NCBI RefSeq assembly: GCF_051859025.1
Contig: NZ_JBHYGL010000007.1
Coordinates: 62,001-126,000 of the forward strand
DNA length: 64,000 nucleotides
From: Falsiroseomonas sp051859025
GTDB lineage: Bacteria > Pseudomonadota > Alphaproteobacteria > Acetobacterales > Acetobacteraceae
Reading direction: 5' to 3'
The notes below the pieces were generated by a model. It saw nothing but the letters and a program-made list of their open reading frames with translations. It had not been told where the DNA came from and made no database searches. Shown piece after piece: positions 25,328 to 34,205 of this stretch. How positions within the stretch are numbered: the first letter of the stretch is position 1; every line of letters starts with the position of its first letter. Made by a program: the position numbers and the translations under genes.

Positions 25328-26047
25328 TCAGGGCAGGATCTGGCCCGCCGCCGCCCCTGGCCCCAGCGTCAGCAGGGGATCGAGGATGGAGACCGCCGGC
25401 TCGAAGCCCCCCCAGAGCTGGGGGTACTCGGGCAGCCCCGAATAGCTCATCCACTCCACCGCCATGCCGCGGGCGGCGAAGGCACCCTCATCCAGGTAGG
25501 ACCGGGCGGAGGGGCCGGAGATGTAGTGGCTGGCCCCCACCGCGGCGGCCAGTTCGACCAGGCGCTGCGTCGGGTCCAGCGCGTCCAGGCTCTCGCGCGG
25601 CAGCAAATCGACGTCGCGCAGGAAGGGCGTCTTGATGCCGAGCGCGGCGCAGAGTGCCTGCGTCAGATGCTGGTTCACGGCCGACAGCATCGGCTGGTCC
25701 GCCACACCGGCATAGGCGGCGCGAATGGCCTCGATGGCCGAAGGAAAGCCGGGGGCGCGGCGATAGGCGCCCTCGATGCTGCGCAGGTGCTTCGCGGCCC
25801 AACCGGGCTCCGCGATCTCCATCGCATCGATGGGCGCCAGGTAGTTGCCCTTCTGCTTCACGGGGATGGTGAGCCAGAGGGGGCCCTGCGCGGTCTTGAT
25901 GCGGTTGCGCGTGCGCCAGTCCCGCCGCGTGAACTGCACGCTGTCCAGGAACACGAAGGCATCCGCTTGCGCGATCATGGCGAAGGCGCCGCGCCAGGGG
26001 ATGTAGCTGGACTGGACGATGGCGACCCGCTTCACGGGCTTCGTCAC
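25328..26047 (-). CDS. WbqC family protein
   Basis: This 239-residue protein matches the WbqC-like family found in O-antigen and glycan clusters: VAIVQSSYIPWRGAFAMIAQADAFVFLDSVQFTRRDWRTRNRIKT at the start, then LTIPVKQKGNYLAPI, and SHYISGPSARSYLDEGAF near the C-terminus. The biochemical role of the family is poorly known; it often accompanies aminotransferases of amino-sugar pathways. Here GTG 26047 overlaps the stop of the WecE-type aminotransferase by 4 nt (GTGA), so the two are coupled. The gene ends 19 nt from the convergent RTX/VCBS gene. Confidence 0.85.
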   Translation of the reverse strand: MTKPVKRVAIVQSSYIPWRGAFAMIAQADAFVFLDSVQFTRRDWRTRNRIKTAQGPLWLTIPVKQKGNYLAPIDAMEIAEPGWAAKHLRSIEGAYRRAPGFPSAIEAIRAAYAGVADQPMLSAVNQHLTQALCAALGIKTPFLRDVDLLPRESLDALDPTQRLVELAAAVGASHYISGPSARSYLDEGAFAARGMAVEWMSYSGLPEYPQLWGGFEPAVSILDPLLTLGPGAAAGQILP

Positions 26048-27231
26048 GCGTTCTTCCCGTAGAAGGCGGCGATGGCGTCGATGACGCGCGCGACCTCCCC
26101 ATCCCCCAGGCCGAGATACATGGGCAGGCGCACCAGGCGGCTGCTGATGTCGTCCGTCACGGCCAGGTCGCCATGGGCGCGGGCGTAGCGCAGCCCGGCG
26201 GGGGCGGAATGCAGCGGCACGTAGTGGAAGACCGCGTGGATGCCGCGCGCGCCGAGATGCGCCAGCAGCGCGGTGCGCGTCGCGGCATCCTTCGCCAGCA
26301 GCCAGAAGATATGGCCATTCGCCTCATCCGCCGTGGCGGCGGGCAGGGTCACATGGCCGGCGCGGGCCAGGCCGGCCAGCCCGGTGCGATAGGCCTCGTA
26401 GCTCCCGCGCCTGGCCTGGATGATCGCCTCCGCCTGTTCGAACTGGGCGTAGAGGAAGGCGGAGACGATCTCCCCGGGGCAGTAGGAACTGCCGATGTCG
26501 CGCCAGGTGTATTTGTCGATCTCGCCGCGGAAGAAGCGGCTGCGGTCGGTGCCCTTCTCCCGCAGGATTTCCGCCCGCTCGATCATCGCCTCGTCATTCA
26601 CCAGCAGGGCGCCGCCCTCGCCGGAGATGATGTTCTTCGTCTCATGGAAGGACAGGCAGCCGAGGTGGCCGATCGTGCCCAGCGCGCGGCCCTTGTAGTG
26701 GGACAGATGCGCCTGGGCCGCATCCTCCACCACCAGCAGCCCGTGGCGGTCCGCTATGGCCATGATCGCGTCCATCTCACACGCCACGCCGGCATAGTGG
26801 ACCGGGACGATGGCGCGGGTGCGGGGCGTGATGGCGGGCTCGACCAGGGCCTCATTGATATTCAGCGTATCGGGGCGGACATCGACGAAGACCGGCGTCG
26901 CGCCGCGCAGCACGAAGGCGGTGGCGGTGGAGGAGAAGGTGAAGGAGGGCATGATGACCTCATCCCCCGGCCCCACATCCGCCAGCATCGCGGCCATTTC
27001 GAGGGCAGCGGTGCAGGAATGGGCCATCAGCGCGCGGCGGGCGGGCAGTTCGCGCTCCAGCCAAGCCTCGCAGCGCTTCATGAAGGGGCCGCCGCCGGCG
27101 ATGGTGCCGTTGCGGATCGCCTCCTCGATATAGGCGAGTTCGCGGCCCACCATGGTCGGGCGGCCGAAGGGGATCTTCCCCGGGACCGGTCCTGGGGCCG
27201 GATCCCCGGCTGGGGCGAAGGCGTCGGTCAT
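26044..27231 (-). CDS. wecE: dTDP-4-amino-4,6-dideoxygalactose transaminase (WecE/RffA type)
   Basis: This 395-residue PLP aminotransferase of the DegT/DnrJ/EryC1/StrS family installs an amino group on a 4-keto-6-deoxy nucleotide sugar. Segments such as HSCTAALEMAAMLADVGPGDEVIMPSF, PVHYAGVACEMDAIMAIA, the PLP-Lys motif SFHETKN and DKYTWRDIGSSY are those of E. coli WecE, so the product is probably dTDP-4-amino-4,6-dideoxygalactose. ATG 27231 gives a 15-20 residue Pro-rich leader before KIPFGRPTMVG. No rmlA/rmlB genes are in view, so the keto-sugar must come from elsewhere. It forms an operon with the WbqC gene. Confidence 0.88.
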   Translation of the reverse strand: MTDAFAPAGDPAPGPVPGKIPFGRPTMVGRELAYIEEAIRNGTIAGGGPFMKRCEAWLERELPARRALMAHSCTAALEMAAMLADVGPGDEVIMPSFTFSSTATAFVLRGATPVFVDVRPDTLNINEALVEPAITPRTRAIVPVHYAGVACEMDAIMAIADRHGLLVVEDAAQAHLSHYKGRALGTIGHLGCLSFHETKNIISGEGGALLVNDEAMIERAEILREKGTDRSRFFRGEIDKYTWRDIGSSYCPGEIVSAFLYAQFEQAEAIIQARRGSYEAYRTGLAGLARAGHVTLPAATADEANGHIFWLLAKDAATRTALLAHLGARGIHAVFHYVPLHSAPAGLRYARAHGDLAVTDDISSRLVRLPMYLGLGDGEVARVIDAIAAFYGKNA

Positions 27232-27418
27232 GGAAGGCGTGTCGGGCACGGGCGCGGCAGCGTCAACCCGGAGTGGTGATTTCGGGCCGCTCCTGCCGCA
27301 AGCGTAGAGAAATCGGGGGCCTTCTCCACCCCCGCGGTTGCCAGATCGGCGCCGGGCGGTGACAAGACGGCATGCGGCACGGGCCGGATGAACGCGATCC
27401 GGAACATTGCCGATTCGG

Positions 27419-27447
27419 TTGACGATCCGTACCGCCGCCACTTTGAT
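27419..27447 (+). promoter_or_regulatory. Candidate sigma70-type promoter of the methyltransferase genes
   Basis: TTGACG (27419-27424) and TTTGAT (27442-27447) are separated by exactly 17 nt. The expected start of transcription lies about 26 nt before the GTG at 27480, which has GGAGG at 27469-27473. The rest of the 248-bp divergent gap to wecE holds no other feature I can support. Confidence 0.6.
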
Positions 27448-27479
27448 GCGCCCCCTTCCCGCCACGCCGGAGGCTCCTG

Positions 27480-28496
27480 GTGACGAATCCCCTGCTCCGC
27501 GGCCTCGTGCAGGCCATCCCGCCGCTCCGCCGGATGCGCGACCGGCAGGCCGAGTTGTCGAAGGCGGTCGAGGATCTGGCGCGGGCGCTGGAGGAGGGGC
27601 GTGCGGCGTCCACAAGCCGGCTGGACAGCCTGGCGGCAAGCATGCCCCGCGCCACGATCGAGCAGGCGCTGACCATGGTGCGCGCCGAATACACGGTGAT
27701 GCCGCGCTTCGGCTTCCACCAGCCCATCGACTACCTGGAGACCACCGTCCCCCCCACCTTCGGCCCGCCCGTTTCGGTGCCGGGGGAGGCCCTGCCCCTG
27801 CCCGCGGCCGCGGATCGCTACGGCTACCCCGCCGATGATGCGACCTACCTGTCGATGGGGCGACTCGACGCCGACATGTTCAAGGCGCAGATCGCCCGCC
27901 ATGCCACCCGGCGGGACGGGCTGGCGGTGCTGGATTTCGGCTGCTCCGTCGGCCGCGTGCTGCGGCATTTCGAACCGGAGCGCCGCGACCTCGGCTGGAC
28001 GCTGCATGGGGTGGATGTGCAGGCCACCTGCATCGAATGGCTGCGGCTGCATTTCCCGCAGAACTACCAGGTCTTCACCGGCACGGTCCTGCCGCACCTG
28101 CCGCTGCCCGACAACAGCCTGGACGTGATCTACGGCATCAGCGTCTTCACCCATGTGAAATACCTGTGGGACGCCTGGCTGCTGGAACTGAAGCGCGTGC
28201 TGAAGCCGGGCGGGCTGCTGCTGCAGACCATCCACACGGAGAATGCCTGGGCCTTCTACCGGCGCCACAAGGATGTGCCCGGCATCATGCAGCATCTGCC
28301 GCCCGCGATCCTGGAGCATGAGGCGATGCCGCATGACTGGATCCATCGCGGCGACATCGGCATCAGCCAGGCCTTCTGGAAGGCGGAGGTCGCGCGCCGC
28401 TTCTGGGGCCGGTACCTGGAGGTGATCGATGTCCTGCCGCCGCAGCACCAGGACAGTTTCCAGGACCTGATGGTCTGCCGGAAGCCGGCGGGCTGA
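27480..28496 (+). CDS. Class I SAM-dependent methyltransferase with coiled-coil N-terminus
   Basis: This 338-residue protein has a charged helical N-terminal region (about 15-60, likely coiled coil) and a SAM domain: LAVLDFGCSVGRVLRHFEPER (motif I, about 142-162), LHGVDVQATCIEWL, LPLPDNSLDVIYGISVFTHV and ELKRVLKPGGLLLQTIH. The start is GTG 27480 with GGAGG and a 6-nt spacer. It leads a run of three methyltransferase genes on the plus strand (27480, 28641, 29896). The context suggests methylation of sugars or chain ends of the surface glycan; the target is not shown by sequence. Confidence 0.85.
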   Translation: MTNPLLRGLVQAIPPLRRMRDRQAELSKAVEDLARALEEGRAASTSRLDSLAASMPRATIEQALTMVRAEYTVMPRFGFHQPIDYLETTVPPTFGPPVSVPGEALPLPAAADRYGYPADDATYLSMGRLDADMFKAQIARHATRRDGLAVLDFGCSVGRVLRHFEPERRDLGWTLHGVDVQATCIEWLRLHFPQNYQVFTGTVLPHLPLPDNSLDVIYGISVFTHVKYLWDAWLLELKRVLKPGGLLLQTIHTENAWAFYRRHKDVPGIMQHLPPAILEHEAMPHDWIHRGDIGISQAFWKAEVARRFWGRYLEVIDVLPPQHQDSFQDLMVCRKPAG

Positions 28497-28640
28497 GGCA
28501 CCAGCCCCCGGGGCAAGGCCCGGGCAAGGGCCAAAGCGGGGCGGCTGTTCGCTGGACAGTCGCTCGACATTTCTCCACAAGCCTCCGCTGGACGACCCGG
28601 CCGACGGGCCGGCCCGCCGCCAGAACGGATGCAGGACCTG

Positions 28641-29849
28641 ATGCGCCAACTGATCCTCGACACCTTCCGTCGCGCCGCCGGCACGAAGCAGCTCCGCGGC
28701 ACCGTGGACGCGCTGGCCACGGAGGTTTCGCTGCTGCTCGGCACCCAGGGGCCGGGGAGCGAGGTGGCGAAGCGGCGGGAGGTGATGGAGCGCCTGGTGC
28801 GCGTCGGCGACTTCCCCCTGCAGGCGTGGTGGGAACGGTCCTACTGGGAACCCGTGGTGCAAATGGCGATCCGGGACCATGTGCGGCCCGGCGACATCGC
28901 CTTCGACGTGGGATCGAATGCCGGCGCCTTCGCGGTGCAGATGTCCCGCCAGGCCGGCCCGCGCGGCATCATCTGCGCCTTCGAGGCCAGCCCGCGCATC
29001 ATCGGCCGCACCCAGCACAATCTGGTGCAGGCGGGGGCGAACAACGTCACGCTCTATCACCGCGCGATCTGGCACCGCAGCGGCGACTTCGTGCATATCG
29101 AGGCCGGGTCCCACCTGAATGACCGCGTGGCGGAAGGCGCGGGCGGCGTGCCGGTGCCGACCCTGGCGCTGGACGATTTCATCGCCGCCACCGGCCTCAG
29201 CCCCAGCTTCGTGAAGATGGACATCGAGGGCGCGGAGCTGGATGCGCTGCAGGGCTGCCCCCGGCTGCTGGCGGAAGGCCGGCCGGTGATGGCGCTGGAA
29301 CAGGCCCCCGACGACATGCGCTGCCACGCTTTGCTGGTGGCCGCCGGCTACGTCGCGGTGGACCTGTCCACCGGCAAGCGCATCCGCCAGGCCTCCGACT
29401 TCTCCTCCCCCACCGGGGTGGTCAACGTGCTTTTCGTGCCGGAGGAAAAGGCCGCCACCAACCCCTATTGCGATGAGCGGCAGGAGGTGGTGATGGCCAT
29501 CCCGGGCGCGCGCTTCACCCGCGATGCCGCCGGCGGCGCCAGCCTGGCGGACCCGCCGCTGCTGCAGCCCGGCCGCTACGTGGTGCGGGCCGATTTCTCC
29601 GCCAGCGGCAAGCAGAACGAGGTCTTCGCCGGGCTGGAAGCGGATGGGGAGGTGGTCTTCCGCTACCACACCCACACCGCCTTCCTGGCGGAATGCTACC
29701 GCGAATGGGTGGTGCAGCTGGACCGGCCGACGAAGGTCGCGCCCTTCCTGCGCTTCCTGAACGGGTCCGACCCGACGCTCGACTGGCGCGGGGTGGAGGT
29801 GATCCGCCTGCCGGGCTTCGACCGCGTCGCCGGCCCCCTGGTATTCTGA
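28641..29849 (+). CDS. FkbM family SAM-dependent methyltransferase
   Basis: This protein of about 402 residues has an FkbM-type core: DIAFDVGSNAGAFAVQMSRQAG, IICAFEASPRIIGRTQHNL, the VPVPTLALDDFI segment, FVKMDIEGAELDALQGCPRLL and ALEQAPDDMRCHALLVAAGY. FkbM enzymes make O-methyl groups on sugars or polyketides. A C-terminal extension of about 140 residues after the fold is beta-rich and unassigned. I chose ATG 28641 over ATG 28629 because the resulting N-terminus (MRQLILDTFRRAAGT) aligns with that of the next gene (MRRMILDQLRRIAGT). The two genes are 46 nt apart. Confidence 0.86.
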   Translation: MRQLILDTFRRAAGTKQLRGTVDALATEVSLLLGTQGPGSEVAKRREVMERLVRVGDFPLQAWWERSYWEPVVQMAIRDHVRPGDIAFDVGSNAGAFAVQMSRQAGPRGIICAFEASPRIIGRTQHNLVQAGANNVTLYHRAIWHRSGDFVHIEAGSHLNDRVAEGAGGVPVPTLALDDFIAATGLSPSFVKMDIEGAELDALQGCPRLLAEGRPVMALEQAPDDMRCHALLVAAGYVAVDLSTGKRIRQASDFSSPTGVVNVLFVPEEKAATNPYCDERQEVVMAIPGARFTRDAAGGASLADPPLLQPGRYVVRADFSASGKQNEVFAGLEADGEVVFRYHTHTAFLAECYREWVVQLDRPTKVAPFLRFLNGSDPTLDWRGVEVIRLPGFDRVAGPLVF

Positions 29850-29895
29850 CCGGCCGGTTCTTCCCGCCCACCCCGATCCACAGGCAGGCACGCGC

Positions 29896-30906
29896 ATGCG
29901 CCGCATGATACTCGACCAGTTGCGGCGGATTGCCGGCACCGGGCACCTGATCCGGGAAGTCGACAGCCTGCGGGCGGAGGTCGCGGGGCTGCGGGAGGTG
30001 GCGAACCGCGCCACCGCCGCGGCGGAAGCGACGCTGGCCGCCCTCAAGCCGCCGCTGCCGCAACTGCCCGGCACGCCCTACTCGACCGTCGCGATCCCGA
30101 TGGAATACCCGCCTTCCCGCGACATGCGGCCCCGCTGGGGGGAGACGCGCCCGCCCCTGCAGCCGATCGTCGATTGGGTGAAGCCGCATGAGGCGGAGTA
30201 CCGGAAGGTGCTGGCCGCGATCCGCGCGCGGGCACCGGCGCTGGCGCGGATCGCGCTGGATTTCGACGCCGCCCGGCTGCCCGAACCCGCCTGGTGCGGC
30301 GTGCCGATCGCGCCCTTCGACAGCGCCGCGCTCTACACCCTGGTGGGGGAACGCAAGCCGAAGCTGTACCTGGAGATCGGGTCCGGCATCACCACCGCCT
30401 TCGCCTGGCGGTCGGTGAAGGACCATGGCCTGTCCACCCGCATCGTCTCCATCGACCCGGAACCGCGCGCCGCGATCGACGGCATCTGCGACGAGGTGGT
30501 GCGCGCGGGGCTCGAGACCTGCGACCTCTCGGTGTTCGACCAGTTGGAGGCCGGGGACATCCTGTTCCTGGATGGCTCCCACCGCGTCTTCATGAACAGC
30601 GACGTCACGGTCTTCATGCTGGACGTGCTGCCGCGGGTGAAGCCCGGCGTGCTGATCCATGTGCACGACATCCAGCTGCCCTGGGACTACCCGGACATGT
30701 TCACCAACTGGTACTGGAGCGAGGCCTACATCCTGGCGGCCTACATCATCGGGGCGGCGGACAAGCTGCGCCCGGTGCTGCCCACCGCCTGGGTCTGCCG
30801 CGACCCCGCCTTCGCCGACTGGTTCGCGACGCCGCCGGTGGACCTCGGTGCGCAGAACGATGGCTGGCGGGGCGGCGGGTCCATGTGGTTCGAGAAGATC
30901 GCCTGA
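29896..30906 (+). CDS. Class I SAM-dependent methyltransferase-like protein
   Basis: This 336-residue protein has a helical N-terminus like that of its upstream neighbour, then a Pro-rich stretch, then a SAM-type core: LYLEIGSGITTAFAWRSVKDHG, IVSIDPEPRAAIDGI, DILFLDGSHRVFMNSDV and LPRVKPGVLIHVHDIQLPWDYP. The HDIxLPxDYP ending is typical of the Methyltransf_24-like group found in glycan clusters. It is the last of three consecutive methyltransferase genes and is followed by two hairpins. The target is unknown. Confidence 0.8.
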   Translation: MRRMILDQLRRIAGTGHLIREVDSLRAEVAGLREVANRATAAAEATLAALKPPLPQLPGTPYSTVAIPMEYPPSRDMRPRWGETRPPLQPIVDWVKPHEAEYRKVLAAIRARAPALARIALDFDAARLPEPAWCGVPIAPFDSAALYTLVGERKPKLYLEIGSGITTAFAWRSVKDHGLSTRIVSIDPEPRAAIDGICDEVVRAGLETCDLSVFDQLEAGDILFLDGSHRVFMNSDVTVFMLDVLPRVKPGVLIHVHDIQLPWDYPDMFTNWYWSEAYILAAYIIGAADKLRPVLPTAWVCRDPAFADWFATPPVDLGAQNDGWRGGGSMWFEKIA

Positions 30907-30918
30907 TCCGGCGCCCAG

Positions 30919-30959
30919 GGGGAGGCCAGCGGCCTTCCCGGTGGCCGGCTTAACGCCGG
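30919..30959 (+). terminator. Tandem hairpins after the methyltransferase genes
   Basis: A 9-bp stem (30919-30927 with 30931-30939, one G-U pair, AGC loop) is followed by a 5-bp stem CCGGC-TTAAC-GCCGG (30945-30959) and TTTC. They lie between the methyltransferase stop and the repeat-protein start and probably terminate or process the upstream mRNA. Confidence 0.5.
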
Positions 30960-31019
30960 TTTCACCGCACTGCGGTAGGGGTTGCCCAGGGCCCAACAGG
31001 GGCCACGGAGCCCCCTTGG

Positions 31020-33902
31020 ATGTCGCAGACGCTTTCGGGCGACAACGTCACCGACAGCATCTTCACCTGGACCTTCACGGCCAATTCCGGCGACAGCTGG
31101 GGGGGGACGCTGGTCGATGACGGCACGCGCTATGTCGTCGGCTCCATCCTCAATACCGCCGCCGGGCGCTACACCATCGTGGGCGCGGCGCCGCAGGGCG
31201 TGGATCTCTCCGCCTTCGGGATGAATGAGGGCTGGATCGCCGTCTCCTGGTACCGGGATGCCGGCGGCGTCTTCATGGTGACGCGGAACGGGGCGGGCAC
31301 CGCTTCCGGCACGGCCGGGCTGGGGTCGGAAATCGATGCCGCCTGGAACGGCACGGCCTGGGACAGCTTCGGCCTGGGGGGGACGGACCAGGCGGATCCG
31401 GGGGAGCTGGCGGACAGCCTCTTCACCTGGACCTTCACGGCCGATAGCGGCGACATCATCCAGGGCACGCTGCTGGACGACACGCGCAACTGGAACCCGG
31501 GCGACACGCTGCGCACGGCCTTCGGCACATACCGCATCGATACCGAGACGCCCCATGGGCGCGACCTCGGCAGTGCGGGGGTGGAAGGCACGATCACCAT
31601 CATCAGCTACACGGATTTCTTCGCCGACATCCAGTTCACGCTGGAGACGGGGGCATCGGGCCCCGCGGGCTATGGCGGCTTCGGCAGCGAATGGGACCGC
31701 GCCTGGACGGGTACCGCCTGGGCGCCGGTGGGCCAGGGCGGCGCGCTGCAGGCGGACCGGCTGCCGGACCGTGTCTTCAGCTGGCGCTTCACCGCCGACA
31801 ATGGCGACCAGTATGTGGGCTCCATGGTCGGCCACAGTAGCGCCCTGGCCCAGGGCGACCGGATCGAGACCGATCACGGCCACTACGACATCCTGCAGGA
31901 GAACGCCTACAGCGGCCCGGCCAGCGCGCAGGGGCTGGTCTGGGTGTTCCGCTACTACGATTCCTCGCTCGATACCTGGATGACGACCTACCAGAACAGC
32001 GTCGCCGCGACGGTGAGCGGCACGCGCGGCCTGGGCAGCGAATACGACTATGCCTGGGACGATGATGAATGGGACGATTTCGGGGTGGGCGGCGTCCACC
32101 TGGCCAGCATCGAGCGGAACAACCTGTTCGGCTGGACCTTTACCGCCAATTCGGGGGACCGCTACGCCGGCTGGCTGATCGCGCGCGACGACGCCCATGC
32201 GGTGGGCGATACGGTCGCGACCAGCCAGGGCAGCTACCGCATCACCTCCGAAGGGGCGTGGGGAGGCTCCGCCGGGGCGGGCACGATCTACACCACCAGC
32301 TATGTCGATGCCGGATCGGGCCGGAGCTTCGAGACCTACTGGTGGGGCACGATCGGCGGGCAGCCCAGCGGGCGCGGGGGCTTCGGCAGCGAATACGACT
32401 ACATCTGGAACGGCAGCGAATGGGATGATTTCGGCGTCGGTGGCGTCCACCAGGCGAACTTCACCATCAACACGCTGCACGCCTTCACCTTCACCGCCAA
32501 TGACGGCGACCGCTACACGGGCTGGCTGGTGGAAGACAGCGCGCGCTACGCCGCCGGCGACACCATCGCCACCAGCCAGGGCAGCTACCGCATCACCTGG
32601 GAAGGCGATTGGGGCGGCACCCAGGGGCGCGGCGCCATCTGGACCGACAGCTATTTCGATTCGGCATCGGGCCGCAGCTTCGGGACCTACACCTGGACAG
32701 TCGGCGGCGGGCGCCCCAGCGGCCAGGGCGGCTTCGGCAGTGAATACGACTACATCTGGAACGGCACCGCCTGGGACGATTTCGGCGTCGGCGGTGTCCA
32801 CCGGTCGACCTTCACCATCAACACGCTGCACGCCTACACCTTCACCGCCACCAGCGGCGACCGCTACACGGGGTGGCTGGTGGACGACAGCACGCGCTAC
32901 GCGGTCGGCGACACCATCGCCACCAGCCAGGGCAGCTACCGCATCACCTGGGAAGGCGATTGGGGCGGCAGCCAGGGGGCGGGCAGCATCTGGACCGAGA
33001 GCTACTTCGACGCCGGCAGCGGCCGCAGCTTCGCGACCTATTTCTGGGGCACCCTGGGCGCGCAACCCAGCGGGCGCAGCGGCTTCGGCAGCGAATACGA
33101 CTACATCTGGGATGGCGACGAATGGGATGATTTCGGGGTGGGGGGCATCCACCAGGCCAATGTCACGGTCAACACGCTGTTCGGCTACACCTTCACCGCC
33201 ACCAGCGGCGACCGCTACACGGGATGGCTGATCCAGGACGACACCCGCTACGCCGTCGGCGACACCATCGCCACCAGCCAGGGCAGCTACCGCATCACCC
33301 ATGAAGGCCCCTGGGGCGGCACGGCCGGCAAGGACACGATCTGGACCACCAGCTACTTCGATGCCGGCAGCAACCGGACCTTCGAGACCTATTTCTGGAA
33401 CACGATCGGCGGCCAGCCCAGCGGCCGCGGCGGCTTCGGCAGCGAATACGACTATGTCTGGGACGGCCGCGAATGGGATGATTTCGGCGTCGGCGGCGTC
33501 CACCAGGTGAAGGTGGAACGCCCCGTCATGATCAGCTGGATCTTCCGCGCCACCAGCGGCGATGCCTATACCGGGCTGCTGCTGGAGGATGCGGAGACCT
33601 ACGCCCCGGGCGATACCATCGTCCGCCCCAATGGCACCTACACCATCCAGTCCGAGACCGACACGACCCGCACGGATTACGGCATCGGCACCATCTGGAC
33701 CGCGGCCTATTACGACGCCGGTTCCGTCACCTGGCTGACCACCCACTACTACGGCTTCTACGATGGCCTGCCGAGCGGCCGCGCCGGCTTCGGCAGCGAA
33801 TACGACTTCGCCTGGGATGGCGATGAATGGGATGATTTCGGCATCGCCGGCGTCCACCAGGCGGATGTGGAACGATCTTCCGCACCGGAGGTGCTGGGAT
33901 AG
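31020..33902 (+). CDS. Protein of eight tandem 117-residue repeats, function unknown
   Basis: I do not recognise a domain family. The 960 residues are almost entirely eight repeats of 117-120 residues (from about residue 12 to 952). Each runs from an LFxWTFTAxSGDRYxGWL start, through GDTIATSQGSYRIT and a W/Y-rich middle, to a GFGSEYDYxWxGxEWDDFGVGGVHQA end. Repeats 4-7 are the most alike, and 1, 2 and 8 are diverged. It is acidic, rich in Gly, Asp, Trp and Tyr, with no Cys, no signal peptide and no transmembrane helix. That suggests a beta-rich secreted or surface protein, perhaps calcium-bound. ATG 31020 has GGAG 9 nt upstream. It sits at the end of the glycan methyltransferase block. Confidence 0.85.
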   Translation: MSQTLSGDNVTDSIFTWTFTANSGDSWGGTLVDDGTRYVVGSILNTAAGRYTIVGAAPQGVDLSAFGMNEGWIAVSWYRDAGGVFMVTRNGAGTASGTAGLGSEIDAAWNGTAWDSFGLGGTDQADPGELADSLFTWTFTADSGDIIQGTLLDDTRNWNPGDTLRTAFGTYRIDTETPHGRDLGSAGVEGTITIISYTDFFADIQFTLETGASGPAGYGGFGSEWDRAWTGTAWAPVGQGGALQADRLPDRVFSWRFTADNGDQYVGSMVGHSSALAQGDRIETDHGHYDILQENAYSGPASAQGLVWVFRYYDSSLDTWMTTYQNSVAATVSGTRGLGSEYDYAWDDDEWDDFGVGGVHLASIERNNLFGWTFTANSGDRYAGWLIARDDAHAVGDTVATSQGSYRITSEGAWGGSAGAGTIYTTSYVDAGSGRSFETYWWGTIGGQPSGRGGFGSEYDYIWNGSEWDDFGVGGVHQANFTINTLHAFTFTANDGDRYTGWLVEDSARYAAGDTIATSQGSYRITWEGDWGGTQGRGAIWTDSYFDSASGRSFGTYTWTVGGGRPSGQGGFGSEYDYIWNGTAWDDFGVGGVHRSTFTINTLHAYTFTATSGDRYTGWLVDDSTRYAVGDTIATSQGSYRITWEGDWGGSQGAGSIWTESYFDAGSGRSFATYFWGTLGAQPSGRSGFGSEYDYIWDGDEWDDFGVGGIHQANVTVNTLFGYTFTATSGDRYTGWLIQDDTRYAVGDTIATSQGSYRITHEGPWGGTAGKDTIWTTSYFDAGSNRTFETYFWNTIGGQPSGRGGFGSEYDYVWDGREWDDFGVGGVHQVKVERPVMISWIFRATSGDAYTGLLLEDAETYAPGDTIVRPNGTYTIQSETDTTRTDYGIGTIWTAAYYDAGSVTWLTTHYYGFYDGLPSGRAGFGSEYDFAWDGDEWDDFGIAGVHQADVERSSAPEVLG
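31053..33875 (+). repeat. Eight in-frame tandem repeats of about 351 bp
   Basis: The repeat start recurs at about 31053, 31413, 31767, 32118, 32469, 32820, 33171 and 33522. Repeats 3 to 8 are spaced exactly 351 bp, and 1 and 2 are 360 and 354 bp. The central copies share long identical DNA stretches, a sign of recent duplication or conversion. Confidence 0.9.
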
Positions 33903-33989
33903 CGCTCCAGGGGTGTTGGCGCCTTGGCCTCAAGCTTGCCCGGCCGCACGCCATGGGCCAGAACGGCGCATCGGATGGGAAGGCCAGGC

Positions 33990-34205
33990 ATGACCAAGGC
34001 GCTGCGGATTCTGTGCTTCCTCGGCTTCACCTTCGCCGGGCTGCTGATGCTGGGGGCATCCTTCTGGCGCGCGTTGTTCGGCACGCTGGCGCTGGTGGCG
34101 CTGCGGGTCACGCCGGTGCCGGATTCCGTTGTCTATGGCATCGGCGCCATCGTCTTCGGGCTCGGCATCCTCCAGTGGAGCAGCGGGATCGTCATCCCGC
34201 GCTGA
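33990..34205 (+). CDS. Small two-helix membrane protein
   Basis: This 71-residue hypothetical protein has two hydrophobic segments: about residues 5-35 (ILCFLGFTFAGLLMLGASFW...LALVALRV) and about 48-65 (VVYGIGAIVFGLGILQW). ATG 33990 has AAGG 6 nt upstream. It lies 87 nt after the repeat-protein gene, and its last 14 nt overlap the convergent glycosyltransferase gene. No family is recognised and no function is proposed. Confidence 0.6.
   Translation: MTKALRILCFLGFTFAGLLMLGASFWRALFGTLALVALRVTPVPDSVVYGIGAIVFGLGILQWSSGIVIPR

Noticed and set aside
30741..33857. A long open frame of over 1000 codons antisense to the 117-residue repeat gene
   Set aside because: It is a GC-rich shadow of the repeats: it has Ala/Gly/Val-rich monotony, extends over the neighbouring methyltransferase gene, and lacks a ribosome-binding site or family features.
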